DNA of 24,635 nucleotides from CAZIOH01 sp964540815 (GCA_964540815.1 CAZIOH010000100.1:1-24635), one strand, 5' to 3'; shown: positions 8,190-15,725, counted from the first letter of the stretch. Notes: generated from the letters alone by a model not told the origin. Numbers and translations: made by a program.

Positions 8190-10199
8190 ATGCCAACCCC
8201 GCGCGCTCGTCGTTCGATGGCTCCTCCGCCCGCTGAACCTGGCTCCGACCCCGCCCCAGGAGGCAGGCGTGCCCGCGACGGGCGACGCGCGGTGCCGTGG
8301 ATGCTTCCGCTCGGTATCCCCCTGCTCGCCGCTGCCGGGATCGTTGGGGCTCCCTACCTCGTGGCCGGGTGCTCGGCCAAGCTCTCGAGCGATTCGAGCG
8401 GAGCCAGCGCGCCGATCCCAGGCGGAGCCACGAATGGGACCGGGAGCGGGACGACGGCAGCGGGGAGCCCCAGCTCTGGTCCAGGCACGATGAGCGGAGG
8501 TGGCTCGTCTGCATCCGGGTCGGGTGGCTCCTCGGTGCCCACGCCTCCCGAGGTCGAGGCCGAGTCCTCGTACGAGGCGCCCATCGCCACCGGACGCTTC
8601 GTCTGGATCGCCAATCCAAGGAGCGGGCGCGTCGCGTACGTCGATGCCTCCACCCTGGCCGTCGACAGCGTCGAGGCCGGGAATGCCCCCACGTACGTCG
8701 CGCCGGTGCCCGGCGCCTCCGATGCGGTCATCGTGCTGAACGTGCTCTCCCAGGACGCCACGTACTTGCGCGCCACCTCCGTGCCCGTCGCCGCCACCGG
8801 CGCCTCGGCCGCCACGACCGCGACCAAGCTGACGAGCGTGATGATTCCCCACCTCTCGCCGCGGGCCAACGCCTGGGCCGTCTCGGCGGATGGACGCTGG
8901 GCCCTGGCGTGGGCCGACGTGCGACGGGTGGCCGCCGCCAGCCTCGGGGGGATGCTGGCCCCCGCCGACGAGCTCGAGGGGTTCCAGGACGTCACGGTCA
9001 TCGATCTCGCCGCCACGCCCCCGGTCGCCACCACCGTGGCGGTGGGGTACCGGCCGGTGTCCATCGCCTTCTCCGACGACCTCACGCGCGCCTTCGCGGT
9101 CACCGAGGACGGGGTGTCCGTGATCGCGCTTCCGCCCGTCGCGGTGGCCGGCGCCGCCGGTGCCGCCGCCGCAGCAGCGACGGTCCCGAAGGTGATCCGC
9201 GACGTGTCCATCGACAGCGGGCTCTCCAGCCGCGACGCGGCCCTGGCCACCGACGTGTCCATCTCCTCCGCCAGCGGCGTCAACCGGGCCATCGTCCGAC
9301 GGGACGGGTTCGCCGAGGTGCGGGTGGTGAACCTCGACACCGGTGACACGGTCGTGCTCCCGCTCGACGGTCCCGCCACCGATCTCGACGTCACGCCCGA
9401 CGGCAGCAAGGCCGTCGCGGTGGTGCGGCAATCGGCCAGCGTCTACGTGATTCCGCTCGGCGCGGAGGCCCCCACCCCGGACGCGGTGGTGAAGACCACC
9501 ATCGCCGGCGCGATCATCGGCTCGGTGGTGCTGACAGCGGACGACGCCACGGCCATCCTCTACTCGAACGCCATCGCCTCGGACCGGCTCGAGGTGCTCG
9601 ACCTCGCGACCGGGGAGTCGCACGAGCTGCGCACCCACGCCGGGGTCCTGTCGGTCTTTCCGACGCCCGACGCGAAGTACGCGGTGGTCCTGCACCGCGA
9701 CTCCGGGACGGGCGGCGCGGGCGCTGGGACCGGCGGCGCTGGAACCGGTGGCGCGGGGACCGGCGGCGCCGGGGGAGGGAGCTCCGGAGGGGGTGGCGCC
9801 ACCGACCTCGGTCCTCCGCCACCGCCGCCGAGACCGGGGAAGGCCTTCAGCATCCTCCCGCTCGATGGCAGCCGCAGCGGCCGCATCCAGGGCACCGAGG
9901 CCGTCCCACAATCCATCGGCGTCGGTCCCGCCTCCGATCGGGTCCTCGTCACCATCCGGGACGATGCAGCCGCTGTCTACGCGGTGTACGTCGCGAGCAT
10001 TCCCTCCCTCGAGGTCCAGCGCTTCGCGCTGGCCAGCCCCCCCACAGCGGCGGGGGTGGTGGCGGCCGCCGCTCGCGGCTACGTCTCCCAGGATCATCCC
10101 GAGGGCCGCATCACCTTCATTCCCTTCGACGGAAGCAGTCTGCGCACCATCACCGGCTTCGAGCTCGGCGCCCGCGTGGTGGACGGGGTGAGCCCATGA
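8190..10199 (+). CDS. Beta-propeller-like lipoprotein A of a three-gene unit
   Basis: 669 aa from the ATG at 8190. An Arg-rich n-region (GRRARDGRR) and hydrophobic segment end in the lipobox VAGC (Cys61), so export and lipidation are likely. Starts at 8217 or 8301 would also keep the lipobox, and none has a strong Shine-Dalgarno sequence. A Ser/Gly linker (about 62-110) leads into repeated strands such as GRFVWIANPRSGRVAYVD, DGRWALAWAD, TVIDL and GYRPVSIAFSDD, typical of seven- or eight-bladed propellers of the YVTN/NHL kind. A TGGAG repeat (about residues 507-528) and a run of six prolines interrupt the propeller. The product is related to the next gene, whose blades align (GRWALAWAD against GRWAVVYAD, with VTVIDL against LLLVDL). 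The stop overlaps the next start as ATGA. Function is unknown. Confidence 0.75.
   Translation: MPTPRARRSMAPPPAEPGSDPAPGGRRARDGRRAVPWMLPLGIPLLAAAGIVGAPYLVAGCSAKLSSDSSGASAPIPGGATNGTGSGTTAAGSPSSGPGTMSGGGSSASGSGGSSVPTPPEVEAESSYEAPIATGRFVWIANPRSGRVAYVDASTLAVDSVEAGNAPTYVAPVPGASDAVIVLNVLSQDATYLRATSVPVAATGASAATTATKLTSVMIPHLSPRANAWAVSADGRWALAWADVRRVAAASLGGMLAPADELEGFQDVTVIDLAATPPVATTVAVGYRPVSIAFSDDLTRAFAVTEDGVSVIALPPVAVAGAAGAAAAAATVPKVIRDVSIDSGLSSRDAALATDVSISSASGVNRAIVRRDGFAEVRVVNLDTGDTVVLPLDGPATDLDVTPDGSKAVAVVRQSASVYVIPLGAEAPTPDAVVKTTIAGAIIGSVVLTADDATAILYSNAIASDRLEVLDLATGESHELRTHAGVLSVFPTPDAKYAVVLHRDSGTGGAGAGTGGAGTGGAGTGGAGGGSSGGGGATDLGPPPPPPRPGKAFSILPLDGSRSGRIQGTEAVPQSIGVGPASDRVLVTIRDDAAAVYAVYVASIPSLEVQRFALASPPTAAGVVAAAARGYVSQDHPEGRITFIPFDGSSLRTITGFELGARVVDGVSP
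9708..9773 (+). repeat. 15-bp coding tandem repeat in lipoprotein A
   Basis: Three 15-bp units with consensus ACCGGYGGCGCNGGR (9729-9743, 9744-9758, 9759-9773), preceded by a degenerate copy from 9708. They encode TGGAG repeats. Differences lie almost only at third codon positions, so the peptide repeat is conserved while the DNA has diverged. Confidence 0.8.
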
Positions 10200-10250
10200 C
10201 GATGACGACGATGACGACGACGACGACGACGATGCCGACGACGACCAAGG
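10195..10250 (+). repeat. ACG/ATG trinucleotide repeat at the start of lipoprotein B
   Basis: A near-perfect (GAY)n / (ACG)n trinucleotide run begins on the start codon of lipoprotein B and encodes Met/Thr repeats. Copy-number slippage would change length in whole codons and would not alter the frame. Confidence 0.8.
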
Positions 10251-12097
10251 CTCCGGCGACCCCGAGGACCCCAGCGGACCCGACGGCGACCGCGGCGAGG
10301 CGGAGGCCAACCACCTCGCCGAGCGCGATGCCCAAGGAGCGGCTCGGGCGCGGCGTGGCCCTGCTGGCGCTCGGGGTCGGGCTCGGGATCGGCCTGCTGC
10401 TGAGCCTCCTCACCGGGTGCGGCGGCCGCGACGCACGCTGGTCCCTGCCCCTGCCGCAATCCTCGCCGACCTCGCAATCCGCGGCGGCGACGGGCGCGTT
10501 CGGTCTCACCGACGCCGTGGCGCTGATGGACGCGCCCGCCGAGCGGGTCCTGATGCTGACCGCGGACGTGGATCTGAACGGGTACGTGACGCCCGTGCCC
10601 ATCGATCGCCAGGTACGCGCGACCCAGGTGGCCACGGATGGCTCGAAGCTGTTCGTGGTCACCGCCGGCGACAGCGGGCAGCGGCCGCCGGCCGGAGAGA
10701 CCGCCGAGACGCCCGCCCTGTCGGTGCTCGCCGCCGGGCAGGCCACGCGCCGCTATCCGCTCTCCGAGCCCTTCACCGGTCTGGCGCTGGATCCGCGGGG
10801 CAGGTGGGCAGTGGTCTACGCCGATGCCGCCTCGTCCGCCTTCGTCAGCAACCCCAACGAGCTGTTGCTGGTGGATCTGTCGGCCGACGCCGCCGCTGGC
10901 GCCAACCCGCGCTCGCTGGCGCTGCGCAGCTTTGGAGGCCGTCCGCAGCGCTTCACCTTCACGGACGAGCTCGAGCTCCCGGGCGGCACGCGCCGCCTGC
11001 TGATCGTCGAGACCGAGCAGGATGTCGCCCTGGTGGATCTCGCGCACCTCGAGCTCCCGGAGATCACCATCCGGCTCACGAGCGCGCAGGATACCCAGCA
11101 GGTGCAGCCCACCGGGGTGAGCGTGACGGATGGAGATCCGGGGCCGGGCGACGCGCGGATCGCCATCCGGCTGGCGGGGAGCTCGTCGGTGGTGATCGCC
11201 ACGCTCGTCGCGGGGACCACCCGAGACTTCCTCCCCGAGATCAACCTGACCGACCTCGGTGGCGTCGCCAGCGCGGCCGCGTTCGTGCGGACGGACAACG
11301 GCGTGCTGGCGCTGGCCGCCCTGATCCCGGCGCGGAACGCCGCCACCCTGGTCGACCCGGACACCGGGGTCACCATCGACGTGCCGCTGCCCGCGGCCTA
11401 TCAGAACCTGTCATTGGTCACGACCAGCGCCAGCGTCTCGCCTGGGTCCACCGCGACGACGCCACCTGCGACGACGGCGGCCGCGGCCACCGCCGCCGAT
11501 GTCGCGCTCCTGTGGTCCGCCTCCTCGGCGGGTGGCGTGGCCTTCTGGGAGCTCGGGCACACCGCCGGCCAGCCCTATCGCGCCGCCGAGACCATCGGCG
11601 TGACCTCGACCATCACCGACGTCATCGACGTGGGCGGGCTTCACCCCGAGCTCAAGCTCCTGCGCACGCCGCAGAGCGAGTTCTTCCTGTTGAACCTGGC
11701 CACGCGGGAGTCCTCGCCCTTCCAGACGCGCAGCGGGGGCGTCAGCCTGACCGTCTCCGAGTACGGAGATCGCGCCTGGGCCTACACCCCCGGGTCGACC
11801 GATCTCGCGTCGGTGGATCTCGGCACCCAGCACCCGGAGGCGATGCAGGTCGATCGCACCATCGGTGCTCTCTTCGACATCCTCGTCACGCACGCCGACG
11901 CCGTCGGCAACCCGGCGCCCCCCAGGAGCGCGGATCCACGCGCGCTCGTGGTGTGGAGCCCGGATGGAACCCAGGGCGTCACGATCTACGACGCGCGGGC
12001 CGCCGGGTCGGCGAGTGGCACGCCCGAACAGTCGCTCGACCGACGTCGCAACCTGTCCGCTTTGCTGCTGGAGGCTCTCGATGCGCCCGCCCCGTGA
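10196..12097 (+). CDS. Beta-propeller-like lipoprotein B, paralogue of the preceding gene
   Basis: 633 aa from the ATG at 10196, which overlaps the upstream stop (ATGA). A hydrophobic helix ends in the lipobox LLTGC (Cys75). The first 44 residues are Thr/Pro-rich and low complexity; an ATG at 10328 would give a compact 30-residue lipoprotein signal (MPKERLGRGVALLALG onward). I keep 10196 because of the coupling overlap, but 10328 is a serious alternative. The body has propeller-type strands (GRWAVVYAD, NELLLVDLS, RRLLIVETEQDVALVDL) in the same order as lipoprotein A, so the two probably arose by duplication. Probable location is the periplasm or the outer-membrane surface. No enzyme motif is seen and function is unknown. 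The 3' end overlaps the next gene by 17 bp. Confidence 0.75.
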   Translation: MTMTTMTTTTTTMPTTTKAPATPRTPADPTATAARRRPTTSPSAMPKERLGRGVALLALGVGLGIGLLLSLLTGCGGRDARWSLPLPQSSPTSQSAAATGAFGLTDAVALMDAPAERVLMLTADVDLNGYVTPVPIDRQVRATQVATDGSKLFVVTAGDSGQRPPAGETAETPALSVLAAGQATRRYPLSEPFTGLALDPRGRWAVVYADAASSAFVSNPNELLLVDLSADAAAGANPRSLALRSFGGRPQRFTFTDELELPGGTRRLLIVETEQDVALVDLAHLELPEITIRLTSAQDTQQVQPTGVSVTDGDPGPGDARIAIRLAGSSSVVIATLVAGTTRDFLPEINLTDLGGVASAAAFVRTDNGVLALAALIPARNAATLVDPDTGVTIDVPLPAAYQNLSLVTTSASVSPGSTATTPPATTAAAATAADVALLWSASSAGGVAFWELGHTAGQPYRAAETIGVTSTITDVIDVGGLHPELKLLRTPQSEFFLLNLATRESSPFQTRSGGVSLTVSEYGDRAWAYTPGSTDLASVDLGTQHPEAMQVDRTIGALFDILVTHADAVGNPAPPRSADPRALVVWSPDGTQGVTIYDARAAGSASGTPEQSLDRRRNLSALLLEALDAPAP

Positions 12098-12962
12098 CAT
12101 CCTCGGTTCCGTGCTGCTGAGATCGTTTCCACTCCTGGCCCTGGTCGGATGGCATGCCCCGGCGTGGGCCTCGGGGCTGGTGCTGGAAGCTGCGCCCCCG
12201 CCTGCAAACGCGGGGGGCGCGGGAGACGCGGGGGGCGCGGGAGACGCGGGAAACGCGGGAAACGCGATGGAAGGGAGAGTGCCAGCCATCCGTGTCGACG
12301 CGCAACGGCCAGCCCCCAAGGACCCGCGGCGTGGACGGTTCGTGGTGACGGCGGGCGTGCGGACCGACGTGGTCACCTCGACCGGGCTCGATCCGTTCTC
12401 GGATTCCGACGCGCTGGCGCAGTCGTCGCTGGCCGCGCGCTACGTCGTCTCGCCGCGCCACGCGCCGGGTTTCGGGCTGGGCCTCGACTGGGATCACGGC
12501 TCGTTCTCCTCGACGGCACGGGGGTCGCGCACCCAGCTCGACACCGATCGTTTCTCGCTCACGCTCGAAGGGCGCCTCCCGCTCGCCAGCCACCTCTTCG
12601 GCGTGGCCCGGGTCGCGCCCGGGATTTTGCGGCGCTCGGCCAGGCTCAACGATTGGTCGCTGCCGAATCCGGCCTACTCGATGACGAGCGGATTCACCGC
12701 CGAGCAGACCAGATCCACCGCCTCGGTCGATGGAAGCCTCGGGCTCGATCTGCTCGTTGCCGAGGCTCGCCCGGGCCTGGTAGCGCCGATAGGGTTCTGG
12801 CTGACCGGCGATGCGGGTTACAGCTACTCGGCCGGCCGGAACCTGGTGCTGGCCTCCCAGGCGGGCGATCCATCCGCCGGCCGGACCGACGAGCCGATCC
12901 GGCTCGGCCAGCTCGCGCTGCGGGGATTCTTCTTCCGCTTCGCGGTCAGCGTCTCGTTCTGA
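12081..12962 (+). CDS. Predicted outer-membrane beta-barrel protein
   Basis: 293 aa. The ATG at 12081 is supported by a strong GGAGG (12070-12074) 6 nt upstream, inside the end of the preceding gene. A signal peptide with a hydrophobic core (SFPLLALVGWHAP) and AWA-S cleavage near residue 30 is followed by a low-complexity GAGDAG stretch. The rest has alternating amphipathic strands with Gly and aromatic residues (YVVSPRHAPGFGLGLDWDHG, FSLTLEGRLPL, GDAGYSYSAGRNLVL). The last residues are FRFAVSVSF, ending in Phe as required for recognition by the BAM complex. About ten strands are plausible. It overlaps lipoprotein B and is probably co-translated, so it may anchor or export the two lipoproteins. 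No specific family is recognised. Confidence 0.75.
   Translation: MRPPRDILGSVLLRSFPLLALVGWHAPAWASGLVLEAAPPPANAGGAGDAGGAGDAGNAGNAMEGRVPAIRVDAQRPAPKDPRRGRFVVTAGVRTDVVTSTGLDPFSDSDALAQSSLAARYVVSPRHAPGFGLGLDWDHGSFSSTARGSRTQLDTDRFSLTLEGRLPLASHLFGVARVAPGILRRSARLNDWSLPNPAYSMTSGFTAEQTRSTASVDGSLGLDLLVAEARPGLVAPIGFWLTGDAGYSYSAGRNLVLASQAGDPSAGRTDEPIRLGQLALRGFFFRFAVSVSF
12210..12263 (+). repeat. 9-bp coding minisatellite, six units
   Basis: Six perfect-length 9-bp units (GCGGGGGGC, GCGGGAGAC, GCGGGGGGC, GCGGGAGAC, GCGGGAAAC, GCGGGAAAC) encode AGG/AGD/AGN repeats just after the predicted signal cleavage site of the barrel protein. The arrangement of variants suggests duplication of an 18-bp pair plus a late 9-bp duplication. 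Confidence 0.85.
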
Positions 12963-12977
12963 TCCAGTTCCCCGGGC

Positions 12978-13010
12978 CCCCGCAAGGGCGGGGCGAGAAG
13001 GGCGGGGCGA
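12978..13010. repeat. Short hairpin and 11-bp direct repeat between convergent genes
   Basis: CCCCGC-AAGG-GCGGGG (12978-12993) can form a 6-bp hairpin, and GGGCGGGGCGA occurs twice (12986-12996, 13000-13010). It lies between the convergent barrel gene and the minus-strand gene ending at 13011. It may act as a bidirectional stop, but there is no T-run on either strand. Confidence 0.3.
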
Positions 13011-13808
13011 TCAGAAGTGCGTGCGCAAGAGCGCCAATCGCAAGGTCGGCGCCGGATCCGCGGGAAGCTTGCGCAGCGCCGTCGCCTCGGATGCCCGGCT
13101 CTCCTCGGCGAGGATCTGCACCAGGCCAACCCCTGCACCGACCAGCACCCCACCAGCCGCCCAGTACGCGATGTTCTGCGCATGGTTGCGATCTCCGATG
13201 AAGTACACCGCACCGCCCACCAGCCCGCCTGCCACGGCTCCCATGAGAGCGCTCACCGCGATGGTGGTCATGTAGTTGTGGGGTTGCGAGACGTCGACGT
13301 GGACCACCTTGTTGCTACGGGGAGTCTCGACCACGGTGCTCGAAGTCGGCGGAGCGGGGGAATTCACGGTGGCGACGGCCGGAGCCGGCGCCGGTGCGCT
13401 CTGCTGTGGGGGCGTCGGCGCCACCACGACGTTGTCGGCCAGGAAGATGCTGTGCTTGGCGCACCCGCCGCTCTCCGAGCACACGCTGCGCTCGGCGCTC
13501 GGCCCTGGCGCGGGCACCGCGCGCATGGACAGAATGCCAGCGCGACCGGGCGACGCGTTCCCTTGACCCTCCATGGGCGTGGCCGCGCCGACCTTGCTCG
13601 CCGCCAGCGCGACCCGGCTCGACGTCCCGAGAGCGATCGTGGCGGCGCAGGTCATGGCGCAGACCAGGATCGGTGGCACCTTCGTGGATGATATAGACGC
13701 GGGCCTACTACGCCTACCTGGCTCGCGTCGGCCGAGAGAGCCGAGCATGATCGTCGATCCGGGCGTGGAGCTGGAGTTGGAGATGGCGATGGCGATGGGC
13801 ATGGACAT
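13011..13808 (-). CDS. Unknown protein with signal-like segment and glycine-rich membrane hairpin
   Basis: 265 aa. I do not recognise the family. The ATG at 13808 follows an excellent AAGGAGG with 7 nt spacing. A hydrophobic, Cys-containing segment at residues 44-64 (VPPILVCAMTCAATIALG) looks like a signal peptide or anchor. A middle Pro/Ala-rich part follows, with a CSESGGC pair of cysteines. Near residues 180-235 come two Gly/Ala-rich hydrophobic stretches (TTIAVSALMGAVAGGLVGGAVYF and YWAAGGVLVGAGVGLVQIL), arranged like a glycine-zipper membrane hairpin. Odd point: codons about 27-42 include AGG, AGT, ATA, TCT and TCA, unlike the rest, and a GTG at 13679 would place the hydrophobic segment right at the N-terminus. 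The real start is therefore uncertain. It is convergent with the barrel gene. Confidence 0.6.
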   Translation of the reverse strand: MSMPIAIAISNSSSTPGSTIMLGSLGRREPGRRSRPASISSTKVPPILVCAMTCAATIALGTSSRVALAASKVGAATPMEGQGNASPGRAGILSMRAVPAPGPSAERSVCSESGGCAKHSIFLADNVVVAPTPPQQSAPAPAPAVATVNSPAPPTSSTVVETPRSNKVVHVDVSQPHNYMTTIAVSALMGAVAGGLVGGAVYFIGDRNHAQNIAYWAAGGVLVGAGVGLVQILAEESRASEATALRKLPADPAPTLRLALLRTHF

Positions 13809-14143
13809 GGGCGGGCCTCCTTGGGCGCGTCATCGATGCACCTGGAATGCCAGCGTGAACGGGCGGGACGATGTGAAAGATGACGCGTTCCAAGGTCGCT
13901 CGTGCGTTCCCGGGGGGTGACGGAGACCCCTCGGCGTTACGGCCAAGCCTCCGGTTCGCGCAGCGGTGGCGGAGAGAAGATCCGTGGCCTTGAACCCGTG
14001 GCCCTGGATCCGTGGCCCTCGGATCAGGGAGGGCGGGGTGGCGCGAACCATGCAGCTCTCGAATCATCATTCGTCTGCGGGAGCCTGCGCCGCCGTGTCG
14101 TGGTGCCCCGCGCAGCCCCACAACTTCACTCGAGGAGAGAGTC
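13809..14143. other. 335-bp divergent intergenic region
   Basis: I see no gene here. It separates the unknown minus-strand gene from the GlsB-like gene and holds their two Shine-Dalgarno sequences at its ends, plus the 14-bp repeats at 13982-14024. Open frames across it lack coding character. No convincing promoter hexamers were found. Confidence 0.5.
13982..14024. repeat. Three tandem 14-bp intergenic repeats
   Basis: Units CCGTGGCCTTGAAC, CCGTGGCCCTGGAT and CCGTGGCCCTCGGAT (last one 15 bp) follow each other without gaps, 120-160 bp upstream of the GlsB-like gene. The first 8 bases (CCGTGGCC) are invariant. Confidence 0.7.
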
Positions 14144-14401
14144 ATGCATCTCATCTGGTCACTCATCATCGGTCTTTTCGTGGGCGCCGTCGCGAAGCTC
14201 CTCATGCCGGGGCGCGATCCGGGCGGTTGGCTGGTCACGATGTTGATCGGGATCGCAGGGGCGGTCGTGGCTGGATTCATCGGGCGCTCCGCCGGCTTTT
14301 ATCGTGCGGGCGACGTCGGGCCCGGCGTGATCGCATCGATCCTGGGTGCCATGCTGCTGCTTGGAATCTACCGGTTGGTCACCCGTCGGGCGGTTCGCTG
14401 A
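14144..14401 (+). CDS. GlsB/YeaQ/YmgE-family stress membrane protein
   Basis: 85 aa, the usual size of this family. It consists of three short hydrophobic helices with a glycine-rich pattern: MHLIWSLIIGLFVGAVAKLL, then MPGRDPGGW, then LVTMLIGIAGAVVAGFIG, then a last helix GVIASILGAMLLLGIYRLV. The AKLLMPGRDPGG block between helices 1 and 2 is the family hallmark. These inner-membrane proteins are often called transglycosylase-associated or general stress proteins; their molecular role is not established. The ATG at 14144 has GAGGAG 6 nt upstream and is far better than the in-frame upstream starts. Confidence 0.88.
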   Translation: MHLIWSLIIGLFVGAVAKLLMPGRDPGGWLVTMLIGIAGAVVAGFIGRSAGFYRAGDVGPGVIASILGAMLLLGIYRLVTRRAVR

Positions 14402-14414
14402 CGTTGTGGGCGCC

Positions 14415-14442
14415 TTGCGGGTCGGGCCTGCATCACTAGGTT
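14415..14442 (+). promoter_or_regulatory. Candidate leaderless promoter of the split-barrel gene
   Basis: TTGCGG (14415-14420), 16 nt, TAGGTT (14437-14442), then GGGGCC and the ATG at 14449. With transcription starting about 7 nt after the -10, the mRNA would begin at or next to the A of ATG. There is no Shine-Dalgarno sequence. Confidence 0.5.
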
Positions 14443-14448
14443 GGGGCC

Positions 14449-14958
14449 ATGGGAAAAATTCTGACGGATTCCGAGAAGCGTGAACATCTCAAGGAGCTGA
14501 TCAGCGACTTCAGCACCGCCATGCTGGTCACCCGGACGATGGACGGTGGGTTGCGGTCGCGGCCCTTGGCCATCGCCGACGACCGGGCAGGGGCGGGGCT
14601 GTCATTCGCCACTGCCATCGATTCGGCCAAGGTGAAGGAGCTCGAGGCCGATCGCCACGTCAATGTCGCCATGCAAGGGAAACAAAAGTTCGTGTCGGTG
14701 ACGGGCGTGGCGCGCATCGAGCGCGATCGCGCGCTCATCGACCGGCTGTGGTCCGACGCCTGGAAGCCCTGGTTCCCGGGCGGCAAGGACGATCCCTCGC
14801 TGTGCATCCTCACCGTCGAGCCGAGCGAGGCGGCCTACTGGGACAACTCGGGCGGCGAGGGCGTGAAGTACCTGTTCGAGATGGCCAAGGCCTTCGTCAC
14901 CGGCACCAATGCCAGACCGGGACCCGATGACGGTCATGCGGCGCACCTGAAGCTGTGA
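14449..14958 (+). CDS. Pyridoxamine 5'-phosphate oxidase-family protein (general stress protein 26-like)
   Basis: 169 aa. It has the FMN-binding split-barrel pattern of the small stress-protein branch of the PNPOx superfamily: AMLVTRTMDGGLRSRPLAIADD (strands 1-2, with the R-S-R-P loop), VKELEADRHVNVAMQ, VSVTGVARIERDRALIDRLW, WFPGGKDDPSLCILTVEP and AAYWDN. These blocks are strongly typical of COG3871-like proteins, which bind flavin and are linked to stress; a defined reaction is not known. The start has no Shine-Dalgarno sequence but has a promoter-like element exactly 6 nt upstream. It lies in the same direction as the GlsB-like gene 47 bp upstream and may share stress-related expression with it. 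Confidence 0.88.
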   Translation: MGKILTDSEKREHLKELISDFSTAMLVTRTMDGGLRSRPLAIADDRAGAGLSFATAIDSAKVKELEADRHVNVAMQGKQKFVSVTGVARIERDRALIDRLWSDAWKPWFPGGKDDPSLCILTVEPSEAAYWDNSGGEGVKYLFEMAKAFVTGTNARPGPDDGHAAHLKL

Positions 14959-15019
14959 GGCATGAGGCCGGCGGGGCGTGGCCACCATCTCGGCGAAGCA
15001 CCGAGACCGCACGGCTGTA

Positions 15020-15047
15020 TTGCGCCCGTCTCCCAAGGGCCTAAGCT
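15020..15047 (+). promoter_or_regulatory. Candidate leaderless promoter of the TlpA-like gene
   Basis: TTGCGC (15020-15025), 16 nt, TAAGCT (15042-15047), then CGGCAG and the ATG at 15054. Geometry is identical to that of the split-barrel gene 600 bp upstream: same -35 core, same spacer, same 6-nt gap. There is no Shine-Dalgarno sequence. Confidence 0.5.
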
Positions 15048-15053
15048 CGGCAG

Positions 15054-15725
15054 ATGAGCGGGTTCGCGCCTTCGTCTCGGGCCGTGGCGCTGGCGCGCGT
15101 CGCGGCGGCGGCGGTAGCGGTGGTCTTGCTCCTGCCCGGGGTGGAAACGAGCGCCGAAGGTTTGCCGTCATCGCGTGGGCAGGCGTCTGCTCCGGTTCCC
15201 GCAGCCTCGCTCGCCGCCACCCTCGCCGCCGTGAAGGCCCAAGGGAAAGCCGGAGGGCGCGTGGTGCTGCTCAATGTCTGGGCCACCTGGTGTGAGCCCT
15301 GTCTCGCGGAGTTGCCCGAGCTGTTGCGTTTTTATCGAGAGAACCAGCCGCGCGGCGTGCGCCTGATCATGGTCTCGGCTGACGAGCCCGAGCGGCAGGC
15401 GGACGTCCGCCGGGTCCTGCGCGAGGCGGTCACGGCGGCCGGGCTCGGCACCGGGCTCGAGCCGCGGGTGTTCATCAAGGCGGAGGACGACACGGTCTTC
15501 GTCGACGGTCTGGACCGGCGCTGGAGCGGGGCCTTGCCGGCCACCTTTGCCTTCGACGCCGGGGGAGGCCACATACGTTCCTGGCTCGGGCCGGTCACCT
15601 CCTTGGAGCTCGAAGCCGACCTGGGCGCCAGACCGGGATTGACACCGCCCTCGACTGGGACAAATTCACCAGCTCCTCGAACGCTGACGCCGTCGCGGGG
15701 AGTGGCGCCGCAAACCGACAAGTAG
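15054..15725 (+). CDS. TlpA/ResA-like thioredoxin-fold protein
   Basis: 223 aa. An N-terminal hydrophobic signal or anchor (ARVAAAAVAVVLLLPGVETSA) is followed by a thioredoxin domain: VVLLNVWATWCEPCLAELPELLRF with the active-site pair C80-E-P-C83. It also has LIMVSADEPERQADVRRVL and, near residues 160-170, the cis-Pro loop (GALPATFAFDAGG). This matches periplasmic TlpA/ResA/DsbE-type reductants that act on cytochrome c or other exported thiols. The C-terminal 30 residues are Pro/Thr-rich and extra to the family. Its stop codon overlaps the Shine-Dalgarno sequence of the following redoxin gene, so the two are one operon. Confidence 0.85.
   Translation: MSGFAPSSRAVALARVAAAAVAVVLLLPGVETSAEGLPSSRGQASAPVPAASLAATLAAVKAQGKAGGRVVLLNVWATWCEPCLAELPELLRFYRENQPRGVRLIMVSADEPERQADVRRVLREAVTAAGLGTGLEPRVFIKAEDDTVFVDGLDRRWSGALPATFAFDAGGGHIRSWLGPVTSLELEADLGARPGLTPPSTGTNSPAPRTLTPSRGVAPQTDK

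Noticed and set aside
7881..10310. 809-codon open frame on the minus strand
   Set aside because: Opposite lipoprotein A; its Ser run and Gly/Arg-rich text come from the complementary strand of coding repeats.
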